DNA of 64,000 bases, from assembly GCF_000517545.1 (NCBI RefSeq), contig NZ_BAIV01000003.1:1-64000 (forward strand). The letters run 5' to 3'. Of the stretch, positions 30,927 to 40,238 are shown in pieces. Source of the stretch: Bacteroides reticulotermitis JCM 10512. GTDB lineage: Bacteria; Bacteroidota; Bacteroidia; Bacteroidales; Bacteroidaceae. A program made the position numbers and the translations under genes. Numbering within the stretch: position 1 is the stretch's first letter; each line of letters starts with the position of its first letter. A model generated the notes under the pieces. It was not told where the DNA came from. It did not search any database and saw nothing but the letters and a program-made list of their open reading frames with translations.

Positions 30927-33900
30927 TTATCCGGTGGAATGAGTGGAAAGCTGTGCTTGGTCTTTATATTCCGACGGAGTCAATCCGGTTTGTTTCTTAA
31001 AACATTTGCTGAAATACTTCGGATCGCTAAAACCAATCATATACGCCACCTGCGAGAAGTTGTACTCACCGCTTTCAATGAGTTGAATGGATCGTTTGAT
31101 GCGAATATCCCGAATGAAGTCTACCGGCGTCAGGCCGACGATCGATTTTAATTTCCGATAGAATACTGTCCGGCTCAGCATGAGTTTGTCGGCGAAGTCA
31201 TCTACGGTGAGATCGGTATTATCCATTTGTTCTTCCATAAACTCCATGACCTGTTGCATGAACAGTTCATCGTATGGCGTAATTTGTGGACGTGCCGGTT
31301 CAGCCTCGTAATTATCACTCTCTTCTACCTTCTTACCGGCCAATTGAGCCAGATACATTTCCTGCAACTGCTTACGTTGTTTCAATAAGGACGTGATACG
31401 GGTTCTCAGGTAAGTCGAACTAAATGGTTTCGTTATGTAATCGTCAATACCTTGTTCCAAGCCGGCTATCCGGTCATCCAACGACGATTTGGCTGATAAC
31501 AAGATGATCGGAATGTGACAGGTATCGTTGTTCTCTTTAATTGCTTTCACCATATCCAGTCCATTCATAACGGGCATCATGATGTCGCTGACAATCAGGT
31601 CGGGAATCTGTTCCTGTGCAATTTCCGCTCCTTCCTCTCCGTTGGTGGCTTCGAGCACGATATAGTTTTCCGATAGAATGTTTTTGAGAAAAGTGCGTAG
31701 CTCTTGATTATCTTCCACAATCAGAATCGAGAAGGCTTCCTCGTCATTCAGCGCGGCTTCTTGTTCCATACCGTCCTCATCTTCGTAAAGATTTTGAGGT
31801 GCGGCAGTTTGTTCGGCCAGGGTATTGGTGATGCTATCGGTTAGAATAAACTCAACTTGCTTGTCTTCTTCAAGTACTTTCTTATCCAACGGAAGGTTGA
31901 CGATAAACTCACTTCCCACACCGGGTTCGCTGTTTATTTCAATACTTCCGTGATGCAACTCGATCAGTTCGCGAACCAGCGACAGCCCAATTCCGGACGA
32001 CGGTTGCAAAATGTTATATCTGCCTAGAGTTTCAAAGCGTTGGAACAGCGATTTCTGTTTGTCACGGTCGATACCGATGCCTTCGTCGGAAACCACAATC
32101 TGCAATTTATCTTCGATCGTTTTGACGTGCACAGTGACCGATTTTCCCGCAGGCGTGTATTTAAACGCGTTGGAAAGCAGATTGAATAATATCTTTTCAA
32201 ACTTATCTTTGTCCGCCCATACATAGAGCGAGTCTTGCGCTGCTTGCAACTCGAAACTTATATCCTTCTCTTCCGCTATCATACGGAAGTTCTCCATGAT
32301 CTTATCAACCAGCGAAACAATTTCTATTTGCTCAGCCAAAACCTTCATCTTCTTGTTTTGGATTTTGCGGAAATCCAAGATCTGATTGACCAGCCGAAGC
32401 ATTCGTTCCGTGTTTTTATGAACCAGCAATAGATGCCCTTTGGCCGTTGGCGAAAGAGGTTCCCGGTCCAGTACCTCGGCGAGCGGGCTGGAGATTAAAG
32501 TCAGCGGTGTACGCAGTTCGTGCGATATGTCGGTGAAGAAGCGGAGCTTGATATTCGAGAGCTGCTGCTCTACGTCGACTTGGTGTCTCAATCGGTAGAT
32601 ATAGAAAAGTATATATACGATGGCCGACGTGAACAGGGCGAATAGCAACACATAGAATATCCATGCCCAATAGGTTTCCCAGAATGTTGGCAAAACCTTG
32701 ATGTCGAGTGTGCGTAGATTGTCGGTCCATGCTCCATCGCTATTAGTCGAGCAAATTTGCAGTTGGTATTCGCCGGGAGGTAGATTGATGTAAGTCGCCG
32801 AGCGGTTCTTATCTGCATCATTCCACTCTTTTTCCAGTCCTTTCAACCGGTAAGAGTAACGTATATCTTCGGGATTGGCGTAATCGATTGCGGCAAACTG
32901 AAAAGTAACATTCCGTTCGGAAGGTTCGAGAGTTAACTCCTTCACGTCGTCAATAGCGACTCGACGTTGGCTTCCCTGTATCTTTAAATCCGTAAATACA
33001 ATCGGAGTAACGTACGAACTCTTTTTCATTTGCGAGGGGTTTATTTTCAGAACACCGTGGTCTGTCCCGAATAAGAGTCGTTGCTTATTATCTAAAGAAG
33101 GAATGGCTTCGGAGAAATTCAATTCATTCGCGATGTGTTTACTAATGAAATTATCAAAGCTGCCTTTGACCGGATCAAAAATAGATAACGCATTCTCGGA
33201 TACAACCCATAACTTCTTCTGCCCATCTTCTATCATCGAGAGTACGAGGTCGGATGCTAAACCGTCTCTGATGGTATAAGATTTAAAGACAATATTATCC
33301 GAAAGCAAGTTGGACGAAACAACCTGATTGATTCCTCCTGTAAATGTGGTTACATAGATTCGTTGGCTGCTATCTGTATAGATATAGGTTACGTCATTGC
33401 TACCCAGGCTTGTCGCCGCTTCCGGATCACGGACGTTGTGATAGAACTTTATTTCTTCCGGTTGGTCGAATTTAGCGGAAAAAGTAAGTAAGCCATGAGT
33501 TGTGCCCACCATGAGTATCCCATTGCGTACCTCTGTTATATACCTTATCTTTAAAGAACTGTTGACCGGATAGTTCTTCAGTTGATTGCCACAATGTATA
33601 AACTGTATTTTATTATCTTCATTCCGGGAGATCAAGTTGATTCCTTTGCCGTAACTACCCAGCCAGATGCGTCCATGACTATCTTGGAATATACTGTATA
33701 TACTATTATCACTTAGGCTGTATGCGTCGTCCGGATCGTGGAGATACTGTTGTACACTGTAAGATTGATCGTTCTTCTTCTTGAGTAGCAACAGGCCGTC
33801 TTTTTTGGTACCCAGCCAGATATTTCCTTCTTTATCTTCCAGAAAGCAATATACGCTCCTCGAGAATTTGGTCTCCTGAGGAGTTATTGTTCCTTGGGGG

Positions 33901-35309
33901 GTAAGATAACCCTTTAACGTTCCATCTGCATGATATATACGCACGATTCCTCTTTTAGAACCGACCCATAATTGGCGTTGCTTGTCGAGTAAGAAAGCTC
34001 GTATCTCCAATCCGTTATCTATATTGTTCAGTTCATAAACGTGTGGGGAGAACGACATTTTCTCTACCCCTCGGGTGGTAATGAGCCATACGTTTCCTTG
34101 CCGATCGGGAAAAAAGAAACGGATGTAGGGCGCAAAGAGCGAAGTCGGATTATGAGGATCGGTGAAATAGAGTTTGAGTTGTTGGCTCTTCCGGTCATAA
34201 TAGCATAAATGCCCCTCTTGCGGTACAACCCACAAAGTCCCCTCTTTATCTTCGAAAATTAAGATCCGGCTTTTCACCTCATAGTGTACGATATCTTGCG
34301 GAGGAGATAATAGCACTTGCTTTTCTCCTGTCTGAAGGTTAAGCCTGATTACACCCGGGTCTTCCGAAAAGAGCCATACATCACCTGTCCGGTCTCGGTA
34401 GAATGAAACAACGTTGTTGGATAACTTGGGCGATGTGCGGATATCAAACAGTTGGAACTGATTCTTTTGAGGGAGATAAAGCAGCAGGCCGTTGTCGGTA
34501 GCCATACAGATCGAATCGTTCTTGGCGGATATGGAAGCGATGGAGTTTATCTCATTGATTGGATGAGGTATCTGTATAAACTTAATGTCTTTGGTTGCAG
34601 GTTTGTAAGAAGCTATCTTGCCGGATGTGGTGACGAGGTATATTTTTCCATCATACTCCTGCATCAGTTTGAAAGGGAAATCGCTGTTGATCTGCTTTTT
34701 GCCCACAATGTTGATTCCTTTATCAGTCAAGATCCATTCATCGCCATCAGCGTCTTGGTATATATTGAGAATCTTTTCTCCTTTCAGGCTCTTGTTGAAC
34801 GTGCTGTATAGTGTAATACCTTCCCCTTGTTTACATGCTTTTTCGTCAACTCTGAATGTGTATCCTTGTTCGCAGACAATCCAGGCTATTCCTTTTTTGA
34901 GTGTATATATCTTAGTGACAGGAGGGGTTTGTTGCAACGAACCCTCAATCGGATGAAGAATATCGATGAATTCTTTCGATTGATTATCGAATAGATACGC
35001 TCTTCCGTCATAGGTTAAACACCAGATGTCGCCGTATTTACTTTCCGCAATATAAGAAAACCGGTTGGTGGTCAGGGTGGATTTATCTCCGGGGAATGCT
35101 TTGTAGTTTTTAAAAGTATAACCGTCGAATTTGTTTAGTCCATTCCATGTGCTAAACCACATGAAACCTTTTTGATCCTGTATGATATTGGCAACCACTC
35201 CCTGCGATAATCCGTTGTTAACGGAGAAGTGATCTACTTTGCAATAAGGTTGTGCAAAGGAAGATAATGTTGTGGATAAAACAAAGAGTAGACAAAGGAG
35301 CGGTTTCAT
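30927..35309 (-). CDS. Hybrid two-component system regulator (HTCS), periplasmic sensor to AraC output
   Basis: One-protein sensor-regulator of about 1,460 residues. Start at 35309 (MKPLLCLLFVLSTTLSSFAQ, signal peptide) rather than the frame start at 35438. Order: two seven-bladed Reg_prop propellers (about 25-740; repeated IWLGTKKDGL-like blades), a Y_Y_Y domain (to about 870; INLPPGEYQLQI), one membrane helix (about 880-905), a histidine kinase with His930 in DISHELRTPL and ATP boxes NLLSNAFKYTPAG, DEGIGID and GIGLSLV, a receiver with Asp1242 in VSDIMMPVMNG, and a C-terminal AraC-type helix-turn-helix (LSRTVFYRKLKSIVGLTP). It senses pectic oligosaccharides and activates the operons. Paralogous to the HTCS at 54755. 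Confidence 0.96.
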   Translation of the reverse strand: MKPLLCLLFVLSTTLSSFAQPYCKVDHFSVNNGLSQGVVANIIQDQKGFMWFSTWNGLNKFDGYTFKNYKAFPGDKSTLTTNRFSYIAESKYGDIWCLTYDGRAYLFDNQSKEFIDILHPIEGSLQQTPPVTKIYTLKKGIAWIVCEQGYTFRVDEKACKQGEGITLYSTFNKSLKGEKILNIYQDADGDEWILTDKGINIVGKKQINSDFPFKLMQEYDGKIYLVTTSGKIASYKPATKDIKFIQIPHPINEINSIASISAKNDSICMATDNGLLLYLPQKNQFQLFDIRTSPKLSNNVVSFYRDRTGDVWLFSEDPGVIRLNLQTGEKQVLLSPPQDIVHYEVKSRILIFEDKEGTLWVVPQEGHLCYYDRKSQQLKLYFTDPHNPTSLFAPYIRFFFPDRQGNVWLITTRGVEKMSFSPHVYELNNIDNGLEIRAFLLDKQRQLWVGSKRGIVRIYHADGTLKGYLTPQGTITPQETKFSRSVYCFLEDKEGNIWLGTKKDGLLLLKKKNDQSYSVQQYLHDPDDAYSLSDNSIYSIFQDSHGRIWLGSYGKGINLISRNEDNKIQFIHCGNQLKNYPVNSSLKIRYITEVRNGILMVGTTHGLLTFSAKFDQPEEIKFYHNVRDPEAATSLGSNDVTYIYTDSSQRIYVTTFTGGINQVVSSNLLSDNIVFKSYTIRDGLASDLVLSMIEDGQKKLWVVSENALSIFDPVKGSFDNFISKHIANELNFSEAIPSLDNKQRLLFGTDHGVLKINPSQMKKSSYVTPIVFTDLKIQGSQRRVAIDDVKELTLEPSERNVTFQFAAIDYANPEDIRYSYRLKGLEKEWNDADKNRSATYINLPPGEYQLQICSTNSDGAWTDNLRTLDIKVLPTFWETYWAWIFYVLLFALFTSAIVYILFYIYRLRHQVDVEQQLSNIKLRFFTDISHELRTPLTLISSPLAEVLDREPLSPTAKGHLLLVHKNTERMLRLVNQILDFRKIQNKKMKVLAEQIEIVSLVDKIMENFRMIAEEKDISFELQAAQDSLYVWADKDKFEKILFNLLSNAFKYTPAGKSVTVHVKTIEDKLQIVVSDEGIGIDRDKQKSLFQRFETLGRYNILQPSSGIGLSLVRELIELHHGSIEINSEPGVGSEFIVNLPLDKKVLEEDKQVEFILTDSITNTLAEQTAAPQNLYEDEDGMEQEAALNDEEAFSILIVEDNQELRTFLKNILSENYIVLEATNGEEGAEIAQEQIPDLIVSDIMMPVMNGLDMVKAIKENNDTCHIPIILLSAKSSLDDRIAGLEQGIDDYITKPFSSTYLRTRITSLLKQRKQLQEMYLAQLAGKKVEESDNYEAEPARPQITPYDELFMQQVMEFMEEQMDNTDLTVDDFADKLMLSRTVFYRKLKSIVGLTPVDFIRDIRIKRSIQLIESGEYNFSQVAYMIGFSDPKYFSKCFKKQTGLTPSEYKDQAQLSTHSTG

Positions 35310-35332
35310 AGCATTCGACTTTAAATGTAGGA

Positions 35333-35369
35333 CAAAAATAGGGAAAACAATACGAAATGAAAAGGATTG
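35333..35369 (-). promoter_or_regulatory. Promoter of the first HTCS gene
   Basis: Thirty-seven bases that align without gaps to 59120-59156 upstream of the second HTCS. On the minus strand they contain the -7 box TATTTTTG (35333-35340), 24 bases before the start codon, plus a kept TTTTCATT segment. Presumably a constitutive low-level promoter for the sensor gene. Confidence 0.6.
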
Positions 35370-35434
35370 AGGGGGTGTTTGAATAGAAATTACGAACTTT
35401 TGCTCGCTTTTTCCCCCTATGCTCCTGATTACGC

Positions 35435-35477
35435 TCAAATAGTCTCCCGCCTATTTGATTCCAAATGTCTATATTTG
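35435..35477 (+). promoter_or_regulatory. Dyad operator and promoter of the GH28 gene
   Basis: TCAAATAG (35435-35442) and CTATTTGA (35451-35458) form a perfect 8-bp dyad with an 8-base spacer. A perfect -7 motif TATATTTG follows at 35470-35477, 47 bases before the ATG. The CAAAT word lies within one base of the spacing found in the blocks at 2262 and 37322. HTCS binding is inference. Confidence 0.55.
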
Positions 35478-35523
35478 TCGCTATCTTATACTATTACTAT
35501 AAATATAAAAAAACTAATATTTT

Positions 35524-37065
35524 ATGAAACGTCTTTTAGTTTGTATGACCGGACTACTTTTAGGGATTGGGGTAGGGGCCCGCACATTTGATATGAAACA
35601 GTTGGGTGCCGATGATAAAGGGACAAAACCCTGTACCGCCTTAATCAATCAGACCATCGAACAAGCCTCATCCGAAGGAGGTGGAACCATTTACTTTTCG
35701 GCCGGAACTTACTTAACCGCATCAATCCGGATGCAAAGCAACATCACCTTGCATTTGGAGTCCGGGGCCGTTTTACGCTTTTCCGATCGTTTTGAAGATT
35801 ATTTACCATTTGTTACCATGCGTTGGGAAGGTACCGTAATGAAATCATTATCTCCGTTGATCTATGCAAACGGGGCTGACAACATAACAATTACCGGACG
35901 CGGGACATTGGACGGAAATGGTTTCAAATGGTGGGAATGGGAGTATGCGACTCGTGAACTTATTAAGAACAATGGAGGGAAACTACCTTCGTTAAATAAA
36001 CTCCAGCAGATGTGGGTGGATGCGAATAAGGATTTGCGCATATCCGAGTATTATAAACCGTCTTTAGAACGCCGGATGTTTCGGCCACCTTTTATTCAGT
36101 TCTTCGAATGCAGTAACATTCTGATCGAGAACGTTAAGATTATCAATTCACCTTATTGGACTATCAATCCGGAGTTTTGTGACAACGTGGTTGTACATGG
36201 AGTAACAATCAATAATCCATCCGAGAATCCGAAAGGTCCCAATACGGACGGGATTAACCCGTCTTCGTGCCGTAATGTGCGTATATCCGATTGCTTTATC
36301 AGCGTGGGCGACGATTGCATTACCATAAAATCCGGTCGTGACGAGGATGGACGTAGACATGGAAGGGCTTGTGAGAATATAACCATAACGAATTGCGTTA
36401 TGCTTTCCGGGCATGGGGGAGTCGTGATTGGTAGTGAAATGTCCGGTGGGGTGAAACGTGTTGTTATCTCCAATTGTGTGTTTGATGGTACAGATGCCGG
36501 CATTCGCTTAAAGTCTTCACGAGGACGCGGGGGTGTGGTTGAAGACATCCGGGTTGACAACATTGTGATGAAGAATATCCGTCAGAATGCGTTTATATTC
36601 GATCTGTTCTATGACAAACTTTCCAAACCGGAACCTGTAACCGAGCAAACACCGATTTTTAGGAATATACACCTAAGCAATATTACTGGAACGGATATTA
36701 AGCAAATCGGATATATTAAAGGTATTGAAGAGATGCCGGTACAGGATTTGTCCTTCTCCAATATGAATATGAAGGCTGAAATAGGTTTTATTATCGATAC
36801 GGCACAGGATATTCGTTTCCATAATGTTGATTTTACATCGACGAAAGGGTCTCCTTGGGAGTTTAGCAAATGCAGTCAGTTGATCTTAAATAATGTATCT
36901 TCGAAAGGAGCTTTGTTCGAGCAACCCGTTATTACGTTTGAAGAAGTTGATGAGGCTTTTCTTGGTAACTGCTATCAGTTTGCCCCTGTCAAAGCATTCT
37001 TCACGGCCAAAGATAGTCAGGTAGTGGAAGGTACAAACTTCTGGAATAAGGCTTTAAAAAAATAA
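35524..37065 (+). CDS. GH28 polygalacturonase
   Basis: 513 residues, complete, signal peptide ending GIGVGARTF. It hydrolyses alpha-1,4-galacturonic linkages of homogalacturonan, probably in the periplasm. The right-handed beta-helix shows the GH28 active-site set: PNTDGINPSSCRNV (NTD), VGDDCITIKSG (paired Asp), SGHGGVVIGSEMSGG (catalytic His), GIRLKSSRGRGG (RxK). Its N-terminal MKQLGADDKGTKPCTALINQ region is usual for Bacteroides GH28. Monocistronic between the divergent HTCS and a downstream hairpin. About one third of the sequence is recognisably similar to the GH28 at 49647, which has a different NTD motif. Confidence 0.94.
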   Translation: MKRLLVCMTGLLLGIGVGARTFDMKQLGADDKGTKPCTALINQTIEQASSEGGGTIYFSAGTYLTASIRMQSNITLHLESGAVLRFSDRFEDYLPFVTMRWEGTVMKSLSPLIYANGADNITITGRGTLDGNGFKWWEWEYATRELIKNNGGKLPSLNKLQQMWVDANKDLRISEYYKPSLERRMFRPPFIQFFECSNILIENVKIINSPYWTINPEFCDNVVVHGVTINNPSENPKGPNTDGINPSSCRNVRISDCFISVGDDCITIKSGRDEDGRRHGRACENITITNCVMLSGHGGVVIGSEMSGGVKRVVISNCVFDGTDAGIRLKSSRGRGGVVEDIRVDNIVMKNIRQNAFIFDLFYDKLSKPEPVTEQTPIFRNIHLSNITGTDIKQIGYIKGIEEMPVQDLSFSNMNMKAEIGFIIDTAQDIRFHNVDFTSTKGSPWEFSKCSQLILNNVSSKGALFEQPVITFEEVDEAFLGNCYQFAPVKAFFTAKDSQVVEGTNFWNKALKK

Positions 37066-37122
37066 TATAACAGCTAACTTAATTTACAGAAATTGTCTGT
37101 TTTCCCATACTATCCTGTTTGG

Positions 37123-37182
37123 AATATAGAGTAGAAAACAAGGAGCTAATCACAAGGATTATCCGGATTTCTGCTCTATATT
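37123..37182 (+). terminator. Terminator-like hairpin after GH28
   Basis: Fourteen-bp stem AATATAGAGTAGAA with TTCTGCTCTATATT (one G-U pair) around a 32-base loop, followed by a T-rich stretch (TTCTTTTCA). It lies 58 bases past the GH28 stop. Confidence 0.6.
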
Positions 37183-37321
37183 TCTTTTCACTTTACCTTT
37201 TCTTCATAAACTTCGGATTACTTTCTTTCTACAAAAGGTAGGCAGCTATTTATGATTTGTCTCCTACGAAATGCGCTACAGGGTGTTGCAGAGGCTTCAG
37301 TCGGTATCGTCCCCCTTTTAT

Positions 37322-37376
37322 GCCAAATGTTACTCTTACTATCGATGAGGTTTGCTCATTTTTGCATTGATGAAAA
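37322..37376 (+). promoter_or_regulatory. Promoter/operator block of the third pectin operon
   Basis: Aligns without gaps to 2282-2336. The ends are best kept: CCAAATGTT versus ACAAATATT, and TTTTTG followed by GATGAAAA. The middle is not conserved, and overall agreement is 29 of 55. It gives a -7-like CATTTTTG at 37357-37364. The repeated spacing of CAAATRTT to the TTTG suggests an activator site. The rest of the 37066-37539 gap holds only the hairpin and a possible small ORF. Confidence 0.45.
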
Positions 37377-37420
37377 TCAAGCGTTTGCCTGCGATTTAAT
37401 ATTTTAATGTAAAAACGAGT

Positions 37421-37534
37421 ATGAAAAACATGAATCAATCCTTTATTGTCCAAAGTCTGCCCGCGGCAGATTTACTTCCAAACATCTATGGTAACCCTAC
37501 CATCGAAATGATATCAATAAATTATATAAACTAA
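37421..37534 (+). CDS. Possible leader ORF (37 aa)
   Basis: ATG 37421 opens 37 codons beginning MKNMNQSFIVQSLPAADLLP and ending just 5 bases before the next start. It begins about 57 bases after the promoter-like block, so ribosomes would meet it first. No recognised domain or signal peptide. It could be a leader peptide or chance; the tight spacing to the next gene is the only argument for it. Confidence 0.25.
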   Translation: MKNMNQSFIVQSLPAADLLPNIYGNPTIEMISINYIN

Positions 37535-37539
37535 TATTT

Positions 37540-38418
37540 ATGAAACATCCAGTAAATCTATTTTTTGCTTTGTTTCTGCTTCTATGCTCGTGCTCTCAGC
37601 ACATGGATGATGAGTGGAAACCGGATAAACTATCCAATGGGCCCGAAACACAATCAGTTGGCTTCGCACTGAGTCGGGCAAGTCTTGAAACCTTTGCCGA
37701 GCACGGAATAACCGAAATCGGTATTTATGTATATCTGAAAGACTCCCTGGTCTTTGGGAAGAATCTGCCGTTAAACAATGGCAACTTAAAGGTTGATGTC
37801 CCACTTGGTGAGAAACTTCAAACTTTCGCTGTAGCCAATGCCGGTCACCTCGAAGATACGGATAGCCTTTCAAAAGTGGTGGTATACCAAGACGAACAGG
37901 CACAAAAAGAGGTCTTTATCTCTCCGGTCGCCGAGTTTATGTCCGACCGGACGGTCAGCCAAGTGAACCTAGAGTTAAAAAGAGCGGTGGGACAGGCTAC
38001 ATTTCAACCCTTGGAAACCGGGGCAGAAATTGCTGCTATTACTCAGTTCGATGCTATGAATCTGGTCTTTAGTAATGTAGGGATTGGTTATAAAGTGAAT
38101 AGCGGAGCATGTATTCAAGGGAATGTAACTGTCAGTGCAGGATTGGGCGCAGGCTTTCAAGCTTCTGTTTACTCCTTCTCAACAGAAGGCAAGGACTTGA
38201 CAGGCGTTGATGTCATTTATAAGAAAGCAGGCGTTGAGGTAAACCGTACCAAGCGTGCATTGGATACGAACATAACGTTTCAGGTTTCCAAGCGTACGAT
38301 TGTCAAGATGCCTATTCTGGACGAAAGTTATTTGAAATATCCTTTTGACCAAGTTCGCTCTATGAAAATGAGAACCGATATCAGTCGGAAGCTAGTTATT
38401 GAAGAATGTGATTTTTAA
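37540..38418 (+). CDS. Lipoprotein, fimbrillin (Mfa2/FimB)-like fold suspected
   Basis: 292 residues with a lipoprotein signal (LLLCSCSQ, Cys16 or Cys18). I do not recognise a named family with certainty. The pattern of beta-strands, the ITEIGIYVYLKDSLVFGKN and NLKVDVPLGEKLQTFAVAN segments, and the central LELKRAVGQATFQ resemble Mfa2/FimB-type fimbrillin anchors that Bacteroides also uses as surface glycan-binding proteins. First gene of the third operon; the next gene, whose N-terminal half has similar strands, starts 13 bases later. A binding or scaffold role for pectin is inference. Confidence 0.55.
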   Translation: MKHPVNLFFALFLLLCSCSQHMDDEWKPDKLSNGPETQSVGFALSRASLETFAEHGITEIGIYVYLKDSLVFGKNLPLNNGNLKVDVPLGEKLQTFAVANAGHLEDTDSLSKVVVYQDEQAQKEVFISPVAEFMSDRTVSQVNLELKRAVGQATFQPLETGAEIAAITQFDAMNLVFSNVGIGYKVNSGACIQGNVTVSAGLGAGFQASVYSFSTEGKDLTGVDVIYKKAGVEVNRTKRALDTNITFQVSKRTIVKMPILDESYLKYPFDQVRSMKMRTDISRKLVIEECDF

Positions 38419-38430
38419 TTATAGAACCTT

Positions 38431-40236
38431 ATGAAAAGAAATATATTATACTTTTTAGCGGGATTCTCCGTTCTGTTCAGTGTGCTTGCATGCTCTGAGG
38501 ATAATAAATATGAGACTTCCGTCGTTCGGAATATTGAGATATTCCTGAATGATGAAGCGTGGTCTTTGAATGTGGGAATCAGTACGAAACCTCTTTTTAT
38601 TTATAAAGAGAACGGGGAGTATTTCGCTAATTATACGTCTCACTATCGTTTTCAGTTACCTAATGGGAAATATAAAATCCTATCGACTCTGCAACCGGAC
38701 TCGATACCTTGTCCGAAGAACTTGAGTGATGTGATTATCTGGCAAGACCCGGCAGCGAAGATGAAATACGAAATCTCTGCTCCGGTTGAATACAATTCGC
38801 CGTTCGACAGTCCACTGAGTATTCGTATGTATAACCGTACCGGTACACTGCGTCTGAAAGCAACGGATAAGAAAGCTGATAAAAGTTATGCAACCGTACG
38901 TGCTATTGTAACTACTCCCATCTCCGGCTATCGTCTGGCGGATGCTACTTATGTTAAATCTCCGCTTGAACTTACTCGTAGTAAAGATACGAATTCCGGT
39001 GGCGTGAACTATACCGACGACTTTGTGATTTTTGAAACAGAGTCATTGGGTGAGTCTGTAAGCATACAGATTGATTATCTGGATAAAGACGGGAATGTGG
39101 TGCAATCCAAACCGATGGAAGGCACATTTACTATTGTACCGAATGCTATTACCCAGATTGATTTTCAGTTGAATGATACCGAACATCCTATTATTCAGGA
39201 TTACACGGTTACGATTCTACCTGAGGGATGGAGCGAAGAAGTGGTTACTCCTGAAGCACCGATCGAAGTTCCCGAAGGATATACCTATGTAGCTCCGTCT
39301 GATAATCTGGAAACTGTGTGCAATACGCTGTTTGATGATCCGCAGGTGAGCGAACTCAAGCTTTTCTTGAAAGCAGGAACTGTGTATAATCTGGGACGCT
39401 TAACGATACGCAAGGACTTATCGATTCTCGGTCAGGAACCGGGTAAGAAACAGGAACGTGCCAGTTTGAATATGGGCAATGCCGATATTACCGGTGATAT
39501 AAGCACCATCCGTTTCGAGGGAATAGACATTCAGCCTACCGATGATTACTTATTCCGTTTCTCTGTCACTTCATTGTTTAATGTCGATAATTTGACATTC
39601 AGTAAATGTTCCATCAACGGTTTGAATCGTTCCTTCTTGCAAGATGACGCGAAAAACGCATTAGGTGCACACGCTGTCGATCGGTTGGTTATTGATAATT
39701 GCCGGATTATGAACTTTCAAAACAATGACCGGAACTATCCTTTCATCACGATGACCGATGGTAATCCGATCCGGAATATCGAGATGAAACATTCTACGCT
39801 TCATTCACCGGGTACCAAATATGTGAAAACACTGATTGAAGGTACCAGAGGGCAAACAGACAATATTACTGTGAACTTGGAGAACTGTACGTTTGTACGT
39901 TCGGGGAATACCTCTATCACTTTCTTCGATTTACGAGCGGATAAAATGGAGAATATAACTCTTGTGCTGAAGAATAACTTATTCTCAGGCATTTCCGAAG
40001 CCGGAAAGGGCAGATGGATGTATCTGGATAAGAAGGCTGTGAAAGACTTCTCCGACAATTATCGGACGAGTGATTACGTCTTATCAAACTGGGGAGTCGA
40101 TGGTGGAGAAGAACCTATCGCTTCCGTTACGAAAGAAGAACTCTTTGTTGATTTCGTTTCAGGCGATCTGACAATCAAAGATAAAACTTCGGAAGTGTAT
40201 ACAAAGAGAATAGGTGACCCTCACTGGATTAAATAA
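38431..40236 (+). CDS. Lipoprotein fusing a fimbrillin-like N-terminus to a DUF4957/DUF5123-type beta-helix
   Basis: 601 residues with lipobox Cys21 (SVLAC). Residues about 30-270 are beta-rich, with YRFQLPNGKYKIL, LRLKATDKKADKSYATVRA and ITQIDFQLND, as in fimbrillin-like proteins. Residues about 285-601 form beta-helix rungs (LKLFLKAGTVYNLGRLTI, IRFEGIDIQPTDDY, ITVNLENCTFVRSGN) and end SGDLTIKD...GDPHWIK, the closing motif shared with 7596, 21990 and 47851. Probable surface pectin-binding protein. The fusion links the neighbouring lipoprotein's fold with the beta-helix family. The BACON-PL1 gene follows after 2 bases. Confidence 0.65.
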   Translation: MKRNILYFLAGFSVLFSVLACSEDNKYETSVVRNIEIFLNDEAWSLNVGISTKPLFIYKENGEYFANYTSHYRFQLPNGKYKILSTLQPDSIPCPKNLSDVIIWQDPAAKMKYEISAPVEYNSPFDSPLSIRMYNRTGTLRLKATDKKADKSYATVRAIVTTPISGYRLADATYVKSPLELTRSKDTNSGGVNYTDDFVIFETESLGESVSIQIDYLDKDGNVVQSKPMEGTFTIVPNAITQIDFQLNDTEHPIIQDYTVTILPEGWSEEVVTPEAPIEVPEGYTYVAPSDNLETVCNTLFDDPQVSELKLFLKAGTVYNLGRLTIRKDLSILGQEPGKKQERASLNMGNADITGDISTIRFEGIDIQPTDDYLFRFSVTSLFNVDNLTFSKCSINGLNRSFLQDDAKNALGAHAVDRLVIDNCRIMNFQNNDRNYPFITMTDGNPIRNIEMKHSTLHSPGTKYVKTLIEGTRGQTDNITVNLENCTFVRSGNTSITFFDLRADKMENITLVLKNNLFSGISEAGKGRWMYLDKKAVKDFSDNYRTSDYVLSNWGVDGGEEPIASVTKEELFVDFVSGDLTIKDKTSEVYTKRIGDPHWIK

Positions 40237-40238
40237 TC

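Noticed and set aside
35310..35438. Longer N-terminus of the first HTCS
   Set aside because: The extension covers the promoter conserved with the other HTCS and precedes a clean signal peptide at 35309.
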